Part shown: piece after piece, positions 36,245 to 44,970 of the stretch
How the letters are laid out: each line of letters opens with the position of its first letter
Numbering within the stretch: position 1 is the first letter of the stretch
From: Ancylobacter gelatini
GTDB taxonomy: Bacteria; Pseudomonadota; Alphaproteobacteria; Rhizobiales; Xanthobacteraceae
NCBI RefSeq assembly: GCF_022601675.1
Contig: NZ_JAKVIL010000001.1
Location: 496,001-560,000 of the forward strand
Direction: 5' to 3'
Length of the DNA: 64,000 nucleotides
Notes under the pieces: model-generated
The model's input: only the letters and a program-made list of their open reading frames with translations
The model's database searches: none
Told to the model about the DNA's origin: nothing
Made by a program: the position numbers and the translations under genes

Positions 36245-37281
36245 GCGTTCACCGCCTTGCGGATCTGCGCGTCGAGGCCGAACCAGCTCGCGGCTGTGCT
36301 GCCAAGGATCGCGGTCTCGTCCGCTTTCGACAGGCCGGCGTCGCGGACCTGCCGGGCACCTTCCAGTGTGCCCATGTCGAACGGGTAGTCGCTGCCCAGC
36401 AGCACATGATCGGCACCGAACGTGTCGGTGAGATAGCGCAGCGCCGGGCCGAAATGGGTCAGCGTGTCGAAATGGAGCCGGCGGATCGAGACTTCCGGGC
36501 TCTCGCTGATGAACTGCCGGCATTCAGGCCGCTCCTTCCAGCCATGGATCATGCGGCCGGTCTGGAACGGCAGGAAGCCGCCGCCATGCACCAGGCAGAT
36601 CTTCAGGTCGGGGTAGCGCTCAAGCACACCGCCAAACACCAGCGAGGCTGCCGCGATGGTGGTTTCCAGCGGATTGCCGATCAGGTTCTTGAGATAGAAC
36701 TCGCTGGTCCGGTTGGCGGCCGCGGTCTTCTGCGGGTGGATCAGGATGAAGGCGCCCAGTTCCTCGGCGGTGGCCCAGATCGGTTCCAGCGCCGGATCGT
36801 CGAGATTCTTGCCTTCGATATGCGAGCCGATCTGCGCGCCTTTCAGCCCCAGCTTGGTCATGGCACGCCGCAGCTCGTCCGCCGCGCGGGGGGGATCCTG
36901 CATCGGCAGGGTGGCGATGCCGAGGAAGCGGGACGGGTGGCGCCGCACCAGATCGGCGATCGCCTCGTTCTGAATCTGGCAGAGCGCGGCGGTGAGCGCC
37001 GCCTCGCGCTCATAAAGGAAGGTCTGCGGGCAGTTGGAGAGCACCTGCAGATCGAAGCCGGCGTGATCGAGATCGGCGAAGCGCCGGTCGAGGTCCCAGC
37101 CGCCGCGCGGAAACGGCCGCTGCACGATGTCGCCGACTTTCAGGACGCCGCCCTCCTCGTCGACCTCGGAAAGTGTCGGTCCGATCTCGGGCGCCTCGCG
37201 CCGCATGCGGGCCATCATTTCCTCGGTGAGGATATGGGCGTGGACGTCGATGACGGGAGCGACAGGCAGGAGAGGGGTCAT
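36241..37281 (-). CDS. Amidohydrolase 2-family protein (ACMSD-like decarboxylase or hydrolase)
   Basis: A 346-residue TIM-barrel metal enzyme. Visible metal-site residues are VIDVHAHI (His at 14 and 16), a His in FILIHPQ, the CLVHGGGFLPF segment and the Asp of LLGSDYPFD. The spacing is that of the ACMSD/gamma-resorcylate decarboxylase group, which performs non-oxidative decarboxylations of aromatic or unsaturated acids; some relatives are hydrolases. It starts nine bases after tctA of system 3, linking it to an imported acid. Confidence 0.85.
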   Translation of the reverse strand: MTPLLPVAPVIDVHAHILTEEMMARMRREAPEIGPTLSEVDEEGGVLKVGDIVQRPFPRGGWDLDRRFADLDHAGFDLQVLSNCPQTFLYEREAALTAALCQIQNEAIADLVRRHPSRFLGIATLPMQDPPRAADELRRAMTKLGLKGAQIGSHIEGKNLDDPALEPIWATAEELGAFILIHPQKTAAANRTSEFYLKNLIGNPLETTIAAASLVFGGVLERYPDLKICLVHGGGFLPFQTGRMIHGWKERPECRQFISESPEVSIRRLHFDTLTHFGPALRYLTDTFGADHVLLGSDYPFDMGTLEGARQVRDAGLSKADETAILGSTAASWFGLDAQIRKAVNA

Positions 37282-37290
37282 GCTGATGTC

Positions 37291-38820
37291 CTAGTCAGGG
37301 GAATGCGACAGGGCCTCGGCGACGCCGGCACGGCGCGCCGCGCGGCGGGCGAGGAGAAAGCTGAGCAGCGGCAGGCAGAGCGAGCCGATGACGAGCAGGG
37401 CCAGCACGGCGGAAAGCGGACGCTGCACGAAGATCACCCCGCTGCCTTCCGACAGCATCAGGCTCTGGCGCAGCGCGCTTTCCATCATCGGCGCCAGCAC
37501 CACGGCGAGCACCAGCGGCGCCCGCGGGATGTCGGCGCGGATCATGAGATAGCCGACCATTCCGAACACCAGCGTCAGCCCGACATTGAACAGGCTGAGA
37601 CTGATGGCGTAGGCGCCGACCAGCGACACGATGAGGATGCCGGCGACAAGGTAGGAGTAGGGGATGCGCAGCACGCTCGCGAAAAGCGGGGCGAGCGGCA
37701 GGTTCATGATCAGCAGGATCACATTGCCGATGAACATGGAGGCGATGAGCCCCCAGACCAGATCGGCCTGCTCGGTGAGCAGCATCGGTCCCGGCCGGAT
37801 GCCCAGCAGCACCAGCGCGGCGAGCAGCACGGCGGTCGATGCCGAGCCGGGAATGCCGAGCGCAAGCATCGGGATCATGGCGCCATGAGCGGCCGAGTTG
37901 TTGGCGGATTCCGATGCCGCCACGCCATCGAGCGCGCCATGACCGAATTTCTCGGGGTGGCGGCTCGCCTTTTTCTCCACGACATAAGCCAGCAGGGCCG
38001 CAACCGTCGGCCCCGCGCCGGGCATCAGGCCGATGAGCAGGCCGATGAAGCCGCCGCGTACGATCGCCATGCGGCACTCCGCCCAGTCCTTCCCGGTCAG
38101 CCACATATCCTTGAGCCGGGTGCGGACGACCTGTCCCGACTGGGTCTGCTCCATCGACACCAGGATCTCGGCGATGCCGAACACGCCGATGGCCACGGGA
38201 AGGAAGTCGATGCCTTCCAGCAGATCCAGCGAGCCGAAGGTGAGCCGCGACGTGCCCTGAATCGGGTCGGTGCCGATCAGGGCGATCATCAGGCCGAGCG
38301 TGGCGCCGATCATCGCCTTGAGCGCCGAGCCGGTGCCGAGGCTCGCCGTGGCCGTGATGCCGAGCAACGCCAGCAGGAAATATTCCGGCGCGGAGAAGTT
38401 GAGCGCGAAAGAACTGAGCGCCGGCGTCAGGAACACAAGGGCGGTCACGGAGCCGATGCCGGCAAGGAACGAGCCGATCGCTGCCACCGCAAGCGCCTGT
38501 CCGGCGCGCCCCTGCTTCGCGAGCTGGTTGCCGTCGATCGCGGTCATCACGCTCGCGGCTTCGCCCGGCACGTTCACCAGCACCGAGGTGAGCGTGCCGC
38601 CATACATGCCGCCATACATGATGCCGGACAGCATCACGAGCGCGGTGACGGGATCGAGGCCGAAGGTGACGGGGAGCAGCAGCGCCATGCCGGCCGATGG
38701 CCCGATGCCGGGCAGGGCGCCGATGAGCTGCCCGAGCGTCACGCCGATCAGCACGAAGAGCAGGTTGGTGGGCGTCATCGCGATGGCGAAGCCGTTGGCG
38801 AGCGAGGCGAGGGCGTCCAT
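37291..38820 (-). CDS. TTT transporter large permease, TctA family (system 3)
   Basis: A 509-residue permease with about twelve helices. It has the opening LIGALPGIGPSAGMALLLPVTF, MYGGMYGGTLTSVLVNVPGEAAS at about 68-90, GLMPGAGPTVAALLAYVVE and LGIPGSASTAVLLAAL. It is the third gene of a tctC-tctB-tctA-amidohydrolase-cupin-dehydrogenase operon running on the minus strand from 40,390 to 34,707. Confidence 0.94.
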   Translation of the reverse strand: MDALASLANGFAIAMTPTNLLFVLIGVTLGQLIGALPGIGPSAGMALLLPVTFGLDPVTALVMLSGIMYGGMYGGTLTSVLVNVPGEAASVMTAIDGNQLAKQGRAGQALAVAAIGSFLAGIGSVTALVFLTPALSSFALNFSAPEYFLLALLGITATASLGTGSALKAMIGATLGLMIALIGTDPIQGTSRLTFGSLDLLEGIDFLPVAIGVFGIAEILVSMEQTQSGQVVRTRLKDMWLTGKDWAECRMAIVRGGFIGLLIGLMPGAGPTVAALLAYVVEKKASRHPEKFGHGALDGVAASESANNSAAHGAMIPMLALGIPGSASTAVLLAALVLLGIRPGPMLLTEQADLVWGLIASMFIGNVILLIMNLPLAPLFASVLRIPYSYLVAGILIVSLVGAYAISLSLFNVGLTLVFGMVGYLMIRADIPRAPLVLAVVLAPMMESALRQSLMLSEGSGVIFVQRPLSAVLALLVIGSLCLPLLSFLLARRAARRAGVAEALSHSPD

Positions 38821-38835
38821 GTGCGATCCCTCGTC

Positions 38836-39288
38836 TCAGATGCCAAGCGGGCCGGTCGGCAAAGCGATGCCGAGCCACGCGATGAACACGCCATAGACCA
38901 CTCCAACCACGATCACGGTGGTGAACAGGCTGGGCACGATCGGCCGCCGCTCGATGCCGAGCAGCAGGAACAGGCAGAACAGGATGCTGGCGGTGACGAA
39001 ACCCAGCGGCGGGATCAAGAGCACCAACAGCCAGAGCCCGGCGGTGAGCGCGACAATGCGCAGGATGCCGGACCGATCGGGGAAGCTGTGAGGCTCGGTG
39101 CTGTCATCCATCACCGCGGTGACGAGAAGGCTGAGCGCCAACACGATGCCGATGATTCCGACCCAGAACGCGGTGAATGAGGAGCCCGGAGCGAAGTCCG
39201 CCCAATAGGGCAGTTGCCATGTCCCGAGCAGCACCGTGGCGGAGAGGCCGAGCAGCACCAGCGCTGCGATGATGTTGGTTAAGCGCAT
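38836..39288 (-). CDS. TTT transporter small permease, TctB family (system 3)
   Basis: A 150-residue protein with four helices, typical small-subunit size. The segment PYWADFAPGSSFTAFWVGIIG follows helix 1, as in other TctB proteins. ATG 39288 matches the family start, and the gene ends 15 bp before tctA. The ribosome site (AAGGG) is somewhat far, leaving the start slightly uncertain. Confidence 0.86.
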   Translation of the reverse strand: MRLTNIIAALVLLGLSATVLLGTWQLPYWADFAPGSSFTAFWVGIIGIVLALSLLVTAVMDDSTEPHSFPDRSGILRIVALTAGLWLLVLLIPPLGFVTASILFCLFLLLGIERRPIVPSLFTTVIVVGVVYGVFIAWLGIALPTGPLGI

Positions 39289-39316
39289 GCCGAACCCTTG
39301 CCTGAAGGCGGAGATT

Positions 39317-39344
39317 GGCGGGCCGGGGACACGCCCGGCCCGCC
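39317..39344 (-). promoter_or_regulatory. Intercistronic hairpin between tctC and tctB (system 3)
   Basis: GGCGGGCCGGG (39317-39327) and CCCGGCCCGCC (39334-39344) form a perfect 11-bp stem with a 6-nt loop, eleven bases after the receptor stop. No T-run follows on the minus strand. Confidence 0.65.
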
Positions 39345-39355
39345 GGCTCAGCGGC

Positions 39356-40390
39356 TCACTGCACCGCGGGCTGTTTGGCGAGGCCGAGATCGCGCAGCAG
39401 CGCGAGATGCTCGTCATGCAGCTTCTGCATGTAGGGCTTCACCTCGGCGGCCGGGATCATCTGGCTGCGCAGGAAGTTCTCCTTCAGGCTCGCCTGCCAT
39501 TCCGGATTGGCGACCAGCTTGGCGATGGCCTCGTCCCAGAACTTCACGGTCTCGGCGTCGAGGCCGGGAGGGCCGGCGAGGCCCCAGGCCTGGCCCCACA
39601 CCACGTCGTAGCCCTGCTCCTTCGCGGTCGGGATGTCCTTCAGCTCGGGCGCGGTGCGACGCTCGCTGGCGAGAATGGCGATGATGCGCGCCTTGCCGCC
39701 CTTCACCAGAGGCAGCGCCTCGCCCGGCGTGAGGGTCATGAAGTCGACATTGCCGCCGAGGAAGGCCGCCTGTGCGGCGCCGCCACCGTCGAACGGCACA
39801 TAATTGAGCTTCACATTGCCGGCCTTCTCGACCAGCCCGGACACCATGTGGTCGGTCGAGCCCGACTGGGCACCGGCGACCTTGACCGAGCGCTCGCGCT
39901 TGGCGGCCAGCTCGACGAGCTGCTTCATGTCCTTGATCGGCGAGCTTTCCGGAACCACCAGAACCAGATCGCCCTGGATGAACATGCTGATCGGGGTCAG
40001 CTTGTCATAGAGCGTCGGCAGGCCCTGCGTGATCGGCGTCGTCAAGATCGGCTGGGCGATGCACAGCACGACGTTGCGGTCGCCCTGCTTGCCCATGACG
40101 AAATTGGCCGCGACCATCCAGGAGCCGCCCGTGCGGTTCTGCACCACCAGCGGGTTGGTGATGATCTTCTGCTCGTTCAGGATTTTGGCGGCCCGGCGCA
40201 TCAGCACATCCGGCGTGCCGCCGGGGCTGGTGCCCGTGGTGATTTCGATCGGGCCGGTGGGGGCACCCTGCGCCTGCAGGGCGGTCGGCGCGGCGAGGCA
40301 GGCGGCGCCAAGCGCGAACGCTATGGCCGTGTGCTTCAGGCGCAGATGAAGCGGCACGCTCGACCGCATCTCAGTGTTTGTCTGGATCAT
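39356..40390 (-). CDS. TTT transporter solute receptor, TctC family (system 3)
   Basis: A 344-residue periplasmic receptor. The signal peptide follows a long basic leader (MIQTNTEMRSSVPLHLRLKH), with cleavage near LQA at about 40. The mature part opens PIEITTGTSPGGTPDVLMRRAA and has VVQNRTGGSWMVAANF, a more diverged ligand loop than in systems 1 and 2. ATG 40390 has GGGAAGGAA upstream. It is the first gene of the six-gene operon. Confidence 0.9.
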   Translation of the reverse strand: MIQTNTEMRSSVPLHLRLKHTAIAFALGAACLAAPTALQAQGAPTGPIEITTGTSPGGTPDVLMRRAAKILNEQKIITNPLVVQNRTGGSWMVAANFVMGKQGDRNVVLCIAQPILTTPITQGLPTLYDKLTPISMFIQGDLVLVVPESSPIKDMKQLVELAAKRERSVKVAGAQSGSTDHMVSGLVEKAGNVKLNYVPFDGGGAAQAAFLGGNVDFMTLTPGEALPLVKGGKARIIAILASERRTAPELKDIPTAKEQGYDVVWGQAWGLAGPPGLDAETVKFWDEAIAKLVANPEWQASLKENFLRSQMIPAAEVKPYMQKLHDEHLALLRDLGLAKQPAVQ

Positions 40391-40772
40391 GTGGCGTTCC
40401 TTCCCAGGCTTGCAGCGGCACAGCGTCTTTTGACGTCTTGTATTGCGGAGCAAATGGCGACAACTGGGTGGTGTCAAGTCAAACTTAGATAATTACATCA
40501 GGAAACCGATGCCGATTTGGCATGCATATAGTACAACTCGGCATGTATCGTGTAGTGCGAACTCAAAAATACAATATCATGAGTCTTATGAAGCTTTCGT
40601 TCCGTTGAGTCGCGACTTGCGGCGCGCGCTGACGGTAGTGCGGTGTGGTGAGTGCGGCATAAACTTCAACGCATTCGCGTTCAAAATTAAAATAGACGGT
40701 GCGTGTTTGTTTGATGCACGAATTGTTTATGCTACGATCCAAAAATAAAAAAACTGCTCGGAGGAACGCAAA
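40391..40772. other. AT-rich intergenic region upstream of TTT system 3
   Basis: This stretch is distinctly richer in A and T than the rest of the window, especially 40,480-40,770. It contains a small inverted repeat, ATGCC-GATTT-GGCAT (40509-40523), and GGCATG(C/T)AT occurs twice within 30 bp. It presumably holds the promoter of the tctC operon. I see no gene in it; a 101-codon open frame from 40,443 has no ribosome site or recognisable features. Confidence 0.5.
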
Positions 40773-40898
40773 ATGTCAGTACTGCTTACAAGAATATTGA
40801 ATTATGTATGCCAATGCTTGATCGTTACTGGCGCCTCGCACTGTGTGGTGACCGATGAGTCCGTCGCGGCAGGTCATTCCAATGGTTGCGATCCGGGA

Positions 40899-41912
<1,014 letters not shown>

Positions 41913-41928
41913 GGCGACGCCTCCCGGT

Positions 41929-42029
41929 AGAGCGTTTTCGAGTGAAGTGGATTCCGGTTCGCGTAAAGAACGCGCGTCGGAACAATCAGCCAGAGCCTTC
42001 CCGGCGAATGCGCGTTCACCGGAATGGCC
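41929..42029. repeat. Extragenic palindromic repeat of the Hyphomicrobiales type
   Basis: Starts AGAGCGTTTTCGAG and continues GTGGATTCCGGTTCGCG, a wording that recurs between genes in many Hyphomicrobiales genomes. The far end contains the reverse complement (CGCGTTCACCGGAAT), so the element folds into a long imperfect hairpin. It fills the gap between the LVIVD-repeat and CobW-type genes. The family assignment is from memory. Confidence 0.5.
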
Positions 42030-43268
42030 CTAGAGGTCGAGCTCCAATATGTAGAGCCCGCCGGCGTGACGGTCGGCGCAATAGACGATGCCGTTCTCGT
42101 CGACATAGACCTCGTTGATCTGGGTCGCCGGCAGGCGGGCGCCGGGGGCCGCGGCGGGCACGAAGGCGCCGACCTCACGCGGGATCAGCGGGTCGCTGAT
42201 GTCGTGGACGCGCAGGCCGCCATTGAACAGCGTCGAGAACAGCAGGTTTTCGGAGTGCAGCGCCGTGTCGCGCGGCGGGTTCTCATGCAGATTATGGCAG
42301 CCGAACCGGCCGCCCTTGCGGGAATATTCCTCGAAGGAGGGCATGGGCAGAGTGGACAGCGCCACCGGATTGTCCTCGCAGCGAATGTCGAGGAGCCAGG
42401 TCAGCTTCGGCCAGTCGAACCCGTCATCATGGATGCACTCATGGCTCGCGACCGCAAGATCGCGGCCGAACAACGGCATCAGCGTATGGGCGAAGCCGGG
42501 GAAGGGCGGATTGGGGCTGAAGCGGGAGATGACGGTCGGGCGCGACTTGTCCGAGATGTCCATCACGAAGAAGCCGCCGTCGATATAGCCGACATAGGCG
42601 CGGTCCGGGCGGGCCGGGTAGACATTGGTGTTGTGGCAGCGAATGCCGGTGTCGATCTTCAGGCGTGGCGGCGGCGCGGCGTCATCGCCTTCTGCCGTAC
42701 CCGGCATCCACCAGCGACCGGCCTCGACCGGCTTCGACGGATTGCGCACGTCGATGATGCGGTAGGGCTGGTCGTCGAGCGGATTGCGCGGGGTGAAGTC
42801 AGGCGCCCCGGCGGCGCAGTGAACGAATTCGCCATCGACGAACCAGACCTGATGCACGCCGCGCGAATGCGGGCCGGAACAGTCGAAGAAGCTGATGGAG
42901 CGCGGGTTCTCCGGCACCGAGATATCGAACAGCTCGATGCCCGCGGGCTGCTCGCCATGCTGGTAGGACTGATAGGCCACGGCCATCAGATCGCCGGTCG
43001 TCTCCAGCGAATTCGAACGCACCCTGTTATGCGGCAGATCGGTCTGGACGATCACCTTGGGGCGGGTCGGATCGGTGACGTCGACGCCGCTGAAGTTCTT
43101 CGGCGGGCCTTCATGCGCCAGCCAGAGAATGCGGCGGCCATCCGGGGCCTTCTGGAGCGACATGCCCTCGCCGATGCCGCCGAAGCCGGCAATCGGGTCA
43201 TGGGCGATCAGCTTCATGCCGGAGATCAGGTCGATCTTAACGTCGGCAACCCTGGTGTGGTCGAGCAT
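42030..43268 (-). CDS. LVIVD-repeat beta-propeller protein
   Basis: A 412-residue propeller with recurrent [IV]-D-[IV]-S/T-x-P strand ends, such as VDVTDPTRPKVI, FDISVPENPRSISF, IDVRNPSKPVEAG, MDISDKSRPTVIS and HDISDPLIPREVG. These are LVIVD repeats. There is no signal peptide and it contains several surface His/Cys residues, so cytosolic location is likely. ATG 43268 has GGGAGGACC upstream. A perfect palindrome at 43,318-43,336 lies about 50 bp upstream, with the GntR gene beyond it. A role as ligand scaffold or lactonase-like enzyme is possible but unproven. Confidence 0.8.
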   Translation of the reverse strand: MLDHTRVADVKIDLISGMKLIAHDPIAGFGGIGEGMSLQKAPDGRRILWLAHEGPPKNFSGVDVTDPTRPKVIVQTDLPHNRVRSNSLETTGDLMAVAYQSYQHGEQPAGIELFDISVPENPRSISFFDCSGPHSRGVHQVWFVDGEFVHCAAGAPDFTPRNPLDDQPYRIIDVRNPSKPVEAGRWWMPGTAEGDDAAPPPRLKIDTGIRCHNTNVYPARPDRAYVGYIDGGFFVMDISDKSRPTVISRFSPNPPFPGFAHTLMPLFGRDLAVASHECIHDDGFDWPKLTWLLDIRCEDNPVALSTLPMPSFEEYSRKGGRFGCHNLHENPPRDTALHSENLLFSTLFNGGLRVHDISDPLIPREVGAFVPAAAPGARLPATQINEVYVDENGIVYCADRHAGGLYILELDL

Positions 43269-43317
43269 GCACGGTCCTCCCGGTGGACCAGCGCGGGCAA
43301 GACCCGTCGAACGGTCC

Positions 43318-43336
43318 TTGTGATTGTTAATCACAA
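43318..43336. promoter_or_regulatory. Perfect 8-bp-arm palindrome, candidate GntR operator
   Basis: TTGTGATTGTTAATCACAA has arms TTGTGATT and AATCACAA around GTT. It sits in the 127-bp gap between the GntR gene (43,396-44,139) and the LVIVD-repeat gene, close to the latter's expected promoter. Confidence 0.55.
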
Positions 43337-43395
43337 GAATGTTCGAACAAAAATACTATGTCAATAAAAGCGGGCCTTGTTTGTTCGTTTGGCAG

Positions 43396-44139
43396 CTAGT
43401 TTGCCTCGTCGCCATTGCCCGCCGAGAGGCTCAGGGAGACCTCTTCATAGTTGCGGATCACCACCTCGACGCTCCCCTGAAAATGCTCCGCGAGCACGGC
43501 GGTGGCGCGATCCGCGTCGCGGGCGATGGCCGCTTCCGCGATGGTGCGATGCTGGTCTCGCACGCGCTTCAGAAGCTCCTGCGAAGACGAGGTAACGACG
43601 ATCACGCCGCGCCGATAGCGCTGGAAATGATCGGACAACGCCCCGCAGAAATGCAGCAGCCAGGGCGAGTCGCAGGCGGCGATCAGGCTGTAATGGAAGC
43701 GGTCGTGACGCAGTTCCCATTCGTCGACGATCTTGCGGTCCTCGACCGAATGCGGCAGCGGCGTGCGCTCCAGCCGGTGCAGGGCGGCAAGAATCTCCGC
43801 CTCCCAATCCTCGTCGCCGCGGGTGATGGAGCGGCGCAGGGCGTTGCAGCTCAGCTCGGTACGCAGCGCACACAGATCATGCAGATCCGACAGCGACAGC
43901 GGGGCGACGGTGTAGCCACGGTGGCCTTCGAAGCGCACCAGTTGATCGGATACCAGACGCGACAGCGCCTCGCGCAGTGGCGCGATGCCGACCCCATAGA
44001 TGGAACTGAGCTGGCGAAAGCGCAGCCGCTCGCCGGGCTTGAGATGACCGGCGATCAGGTCGCGGCGCAGCCGGGCGTAGATCTCGATGCCTAGCGTTGT
44101 CGATTCGTCGTCCGCGACCGCGACGGGCTGAAGGGACAC
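43396..44139 (-). CDS. GntR-family (FCD subfamily) transcriptional regulator
   Basis: A 247-residue regulator. The N-terminal winged helix has YARLRRDLIAGHLKPGERLRF (about 21-41) and IYGVGIAPLREALSRL. The C-terminal FCD domain has metal-site residues around WELRHDRFHYSLIAAC and QHRTIAEAAI. It is on the same strand as the LVIVD-repeat gene downstream and TetR upstream, but separated from each by about 100 bp, so it is probably its own unit. The palindrome at 43,318 is a plausible target. Confidence 0.88.
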   Translation of the reverse strand: MSLQPVAVADDESTTLGIEIYARLRRDLIAGHLKPGERLRFRQLSSIYGVGIAPLREALSRLVSDQLVRFEGHRGYTVAPLSLSDLHDLCALRTELSCNALRRSITRGDEDWEAEILAALHRLERTPLPHSVEDRKIVDEWELRHDRFHYSLIAACDSPWLLHFCGALSDHFQRYRRGVIVVTSSSQELLKRVRDQHRTIAEAAIARDADRATAVLAEHFQGSVEVVIRNYEEVSLSLSAGNGDEAN

Positions 44140-44233
44140 AGGGCGTTCTCCACGGCTGAAATCACCGGTAGATCATACCCGCGGCCGACGTTCGATCAAA
44201 GCGAAGATGTTCGAGGCTCTCTTGGCCAATCGT

Positions 44234-44935
44234 CTAGCGCGTTGAGTTGTCCTTTGTTTCCTGATCGGCGAGGCGCTTCAGCACCGGGCCGACGCCGGTG
44301 AGGAAGGTGTCGACCGCATTGCGGATCATGGTCGGCCGATCGACCGGCATCGGGAACTGGTAAACGATCTCGCGGACGCCGTAGTAGAAAATGCCGCCCT
44401 GAAGGGTCCAGAACAACTCGACCTCCTGCGGACTCGGCGGTTCGGCCCCGCCGAGACCGAAGCTCTGCCGGGTCGCCAATGTGATGGGGCGCAGGATTTC
44501 CGTCTCCACCGTCGCCGCATAGCGCCGGTTGATGTCGACGCCGCGCAGGCCCGCGAAGATGTAGATGCGGATCCATTCCGGCGTGAAGATGGTGTGCGTG
44601 TAGTCCTCATAGAAGGCGATGATGCGCTCGCGGATCGGGCGGCTGTCATCCATCAATCCCTCGCGCCACTCGCTCTTCCAGCGGTTGACGTAGATCTCCT
44701 GATAGACCGCGGCGATCAGGTCGTCCTTGCTCGGAAAATAGCGGTAGAGCAGCGGCTGGGTGACGCCAAGGCGCTGGGCGAGTTCGCGGGTGCCGGCTTC
44801 GAACCCGACCTCCGCGAACAGCTCGATGGCCTTGCGGACGAATTCGCGATGCCGATCCTCGGGCTTGTTGCGGGTGCGCCGGGCCGCGCGAACCGTGCCG
44901 GTGGCCTCAGCGGAGGGAGATGACGAGCCGTCCAT
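44234..44935 (-). CDS. TetR-family transcriptional repressor, probable regulator of the 44-60 kb regulon
   Basis: A 233-residue TetR protein. Its N-terminal DNA-binding domain (about 24-70) has REFVRKAIELFAEVGFEAGTRELAQRLGV and QPLLYRYFPSKDDLIAAVY, the classical helix-turn-helix. The ligand domain is of ordinary length. ATG 44935 is chosen because it begins the family's disordered, basic N-terminus; the frame is open much further upstream. It starts 35 bp after the flavin-monooxygenase gene, so it is the last gene of the VOC-monooxygenase-TetR operon. A TetR-type palindrome lies in that operon's promoter and in two other intergenic regions nearby. Confidence 0.9.
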   Translation of the reverse strand: MDGSSSPSAEATGTVRAARRTRNKPEDRHREFVRKAIELFAEVGFEAGTRELAQRLGVTQPLLYRYFPSKDDLIAAVYQEIYVNRWKSEWREGLMDDSRPIRERIIAFYEDYTHTIFTPEWIRIYIFAGLRGVDINRRYAATVETEILRPITLATRQSFGLGGAEPPSPQEVELFWTLQGGIFYYGVREIVYQFPMPVDRPTMIRNAVDTFLTGVGPVLKRLADQETKDNSTR

Positions 44936-44970
44936 TGATCTTGCGTCGATGTCCTTGTCGAGACTGCGTC

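Noticed and set aside
36229-39180. A 983-codon open frame on the plus strand
   Set aside because: It is antisense to the amidohydrolase, TctA and TctB genes, has the Arg/Gly/His/Asp-rich composition of a GC-rich shadow frame, and shows no domain.
40443-40748. A 101-codon open frame in the AT-rich gap
   Set aside because: It has no ribosome site, domain or codon pattern like the neighbours. It exists because AT-rich DNA here happens to lack stops in one frame.
43318-43336. CRP/FNR-type binding site
   Set aside because: The half-sites TGTGA and TCACA are separated by 7 bp, where CRP needs 6. A GntR operator fits the context better.
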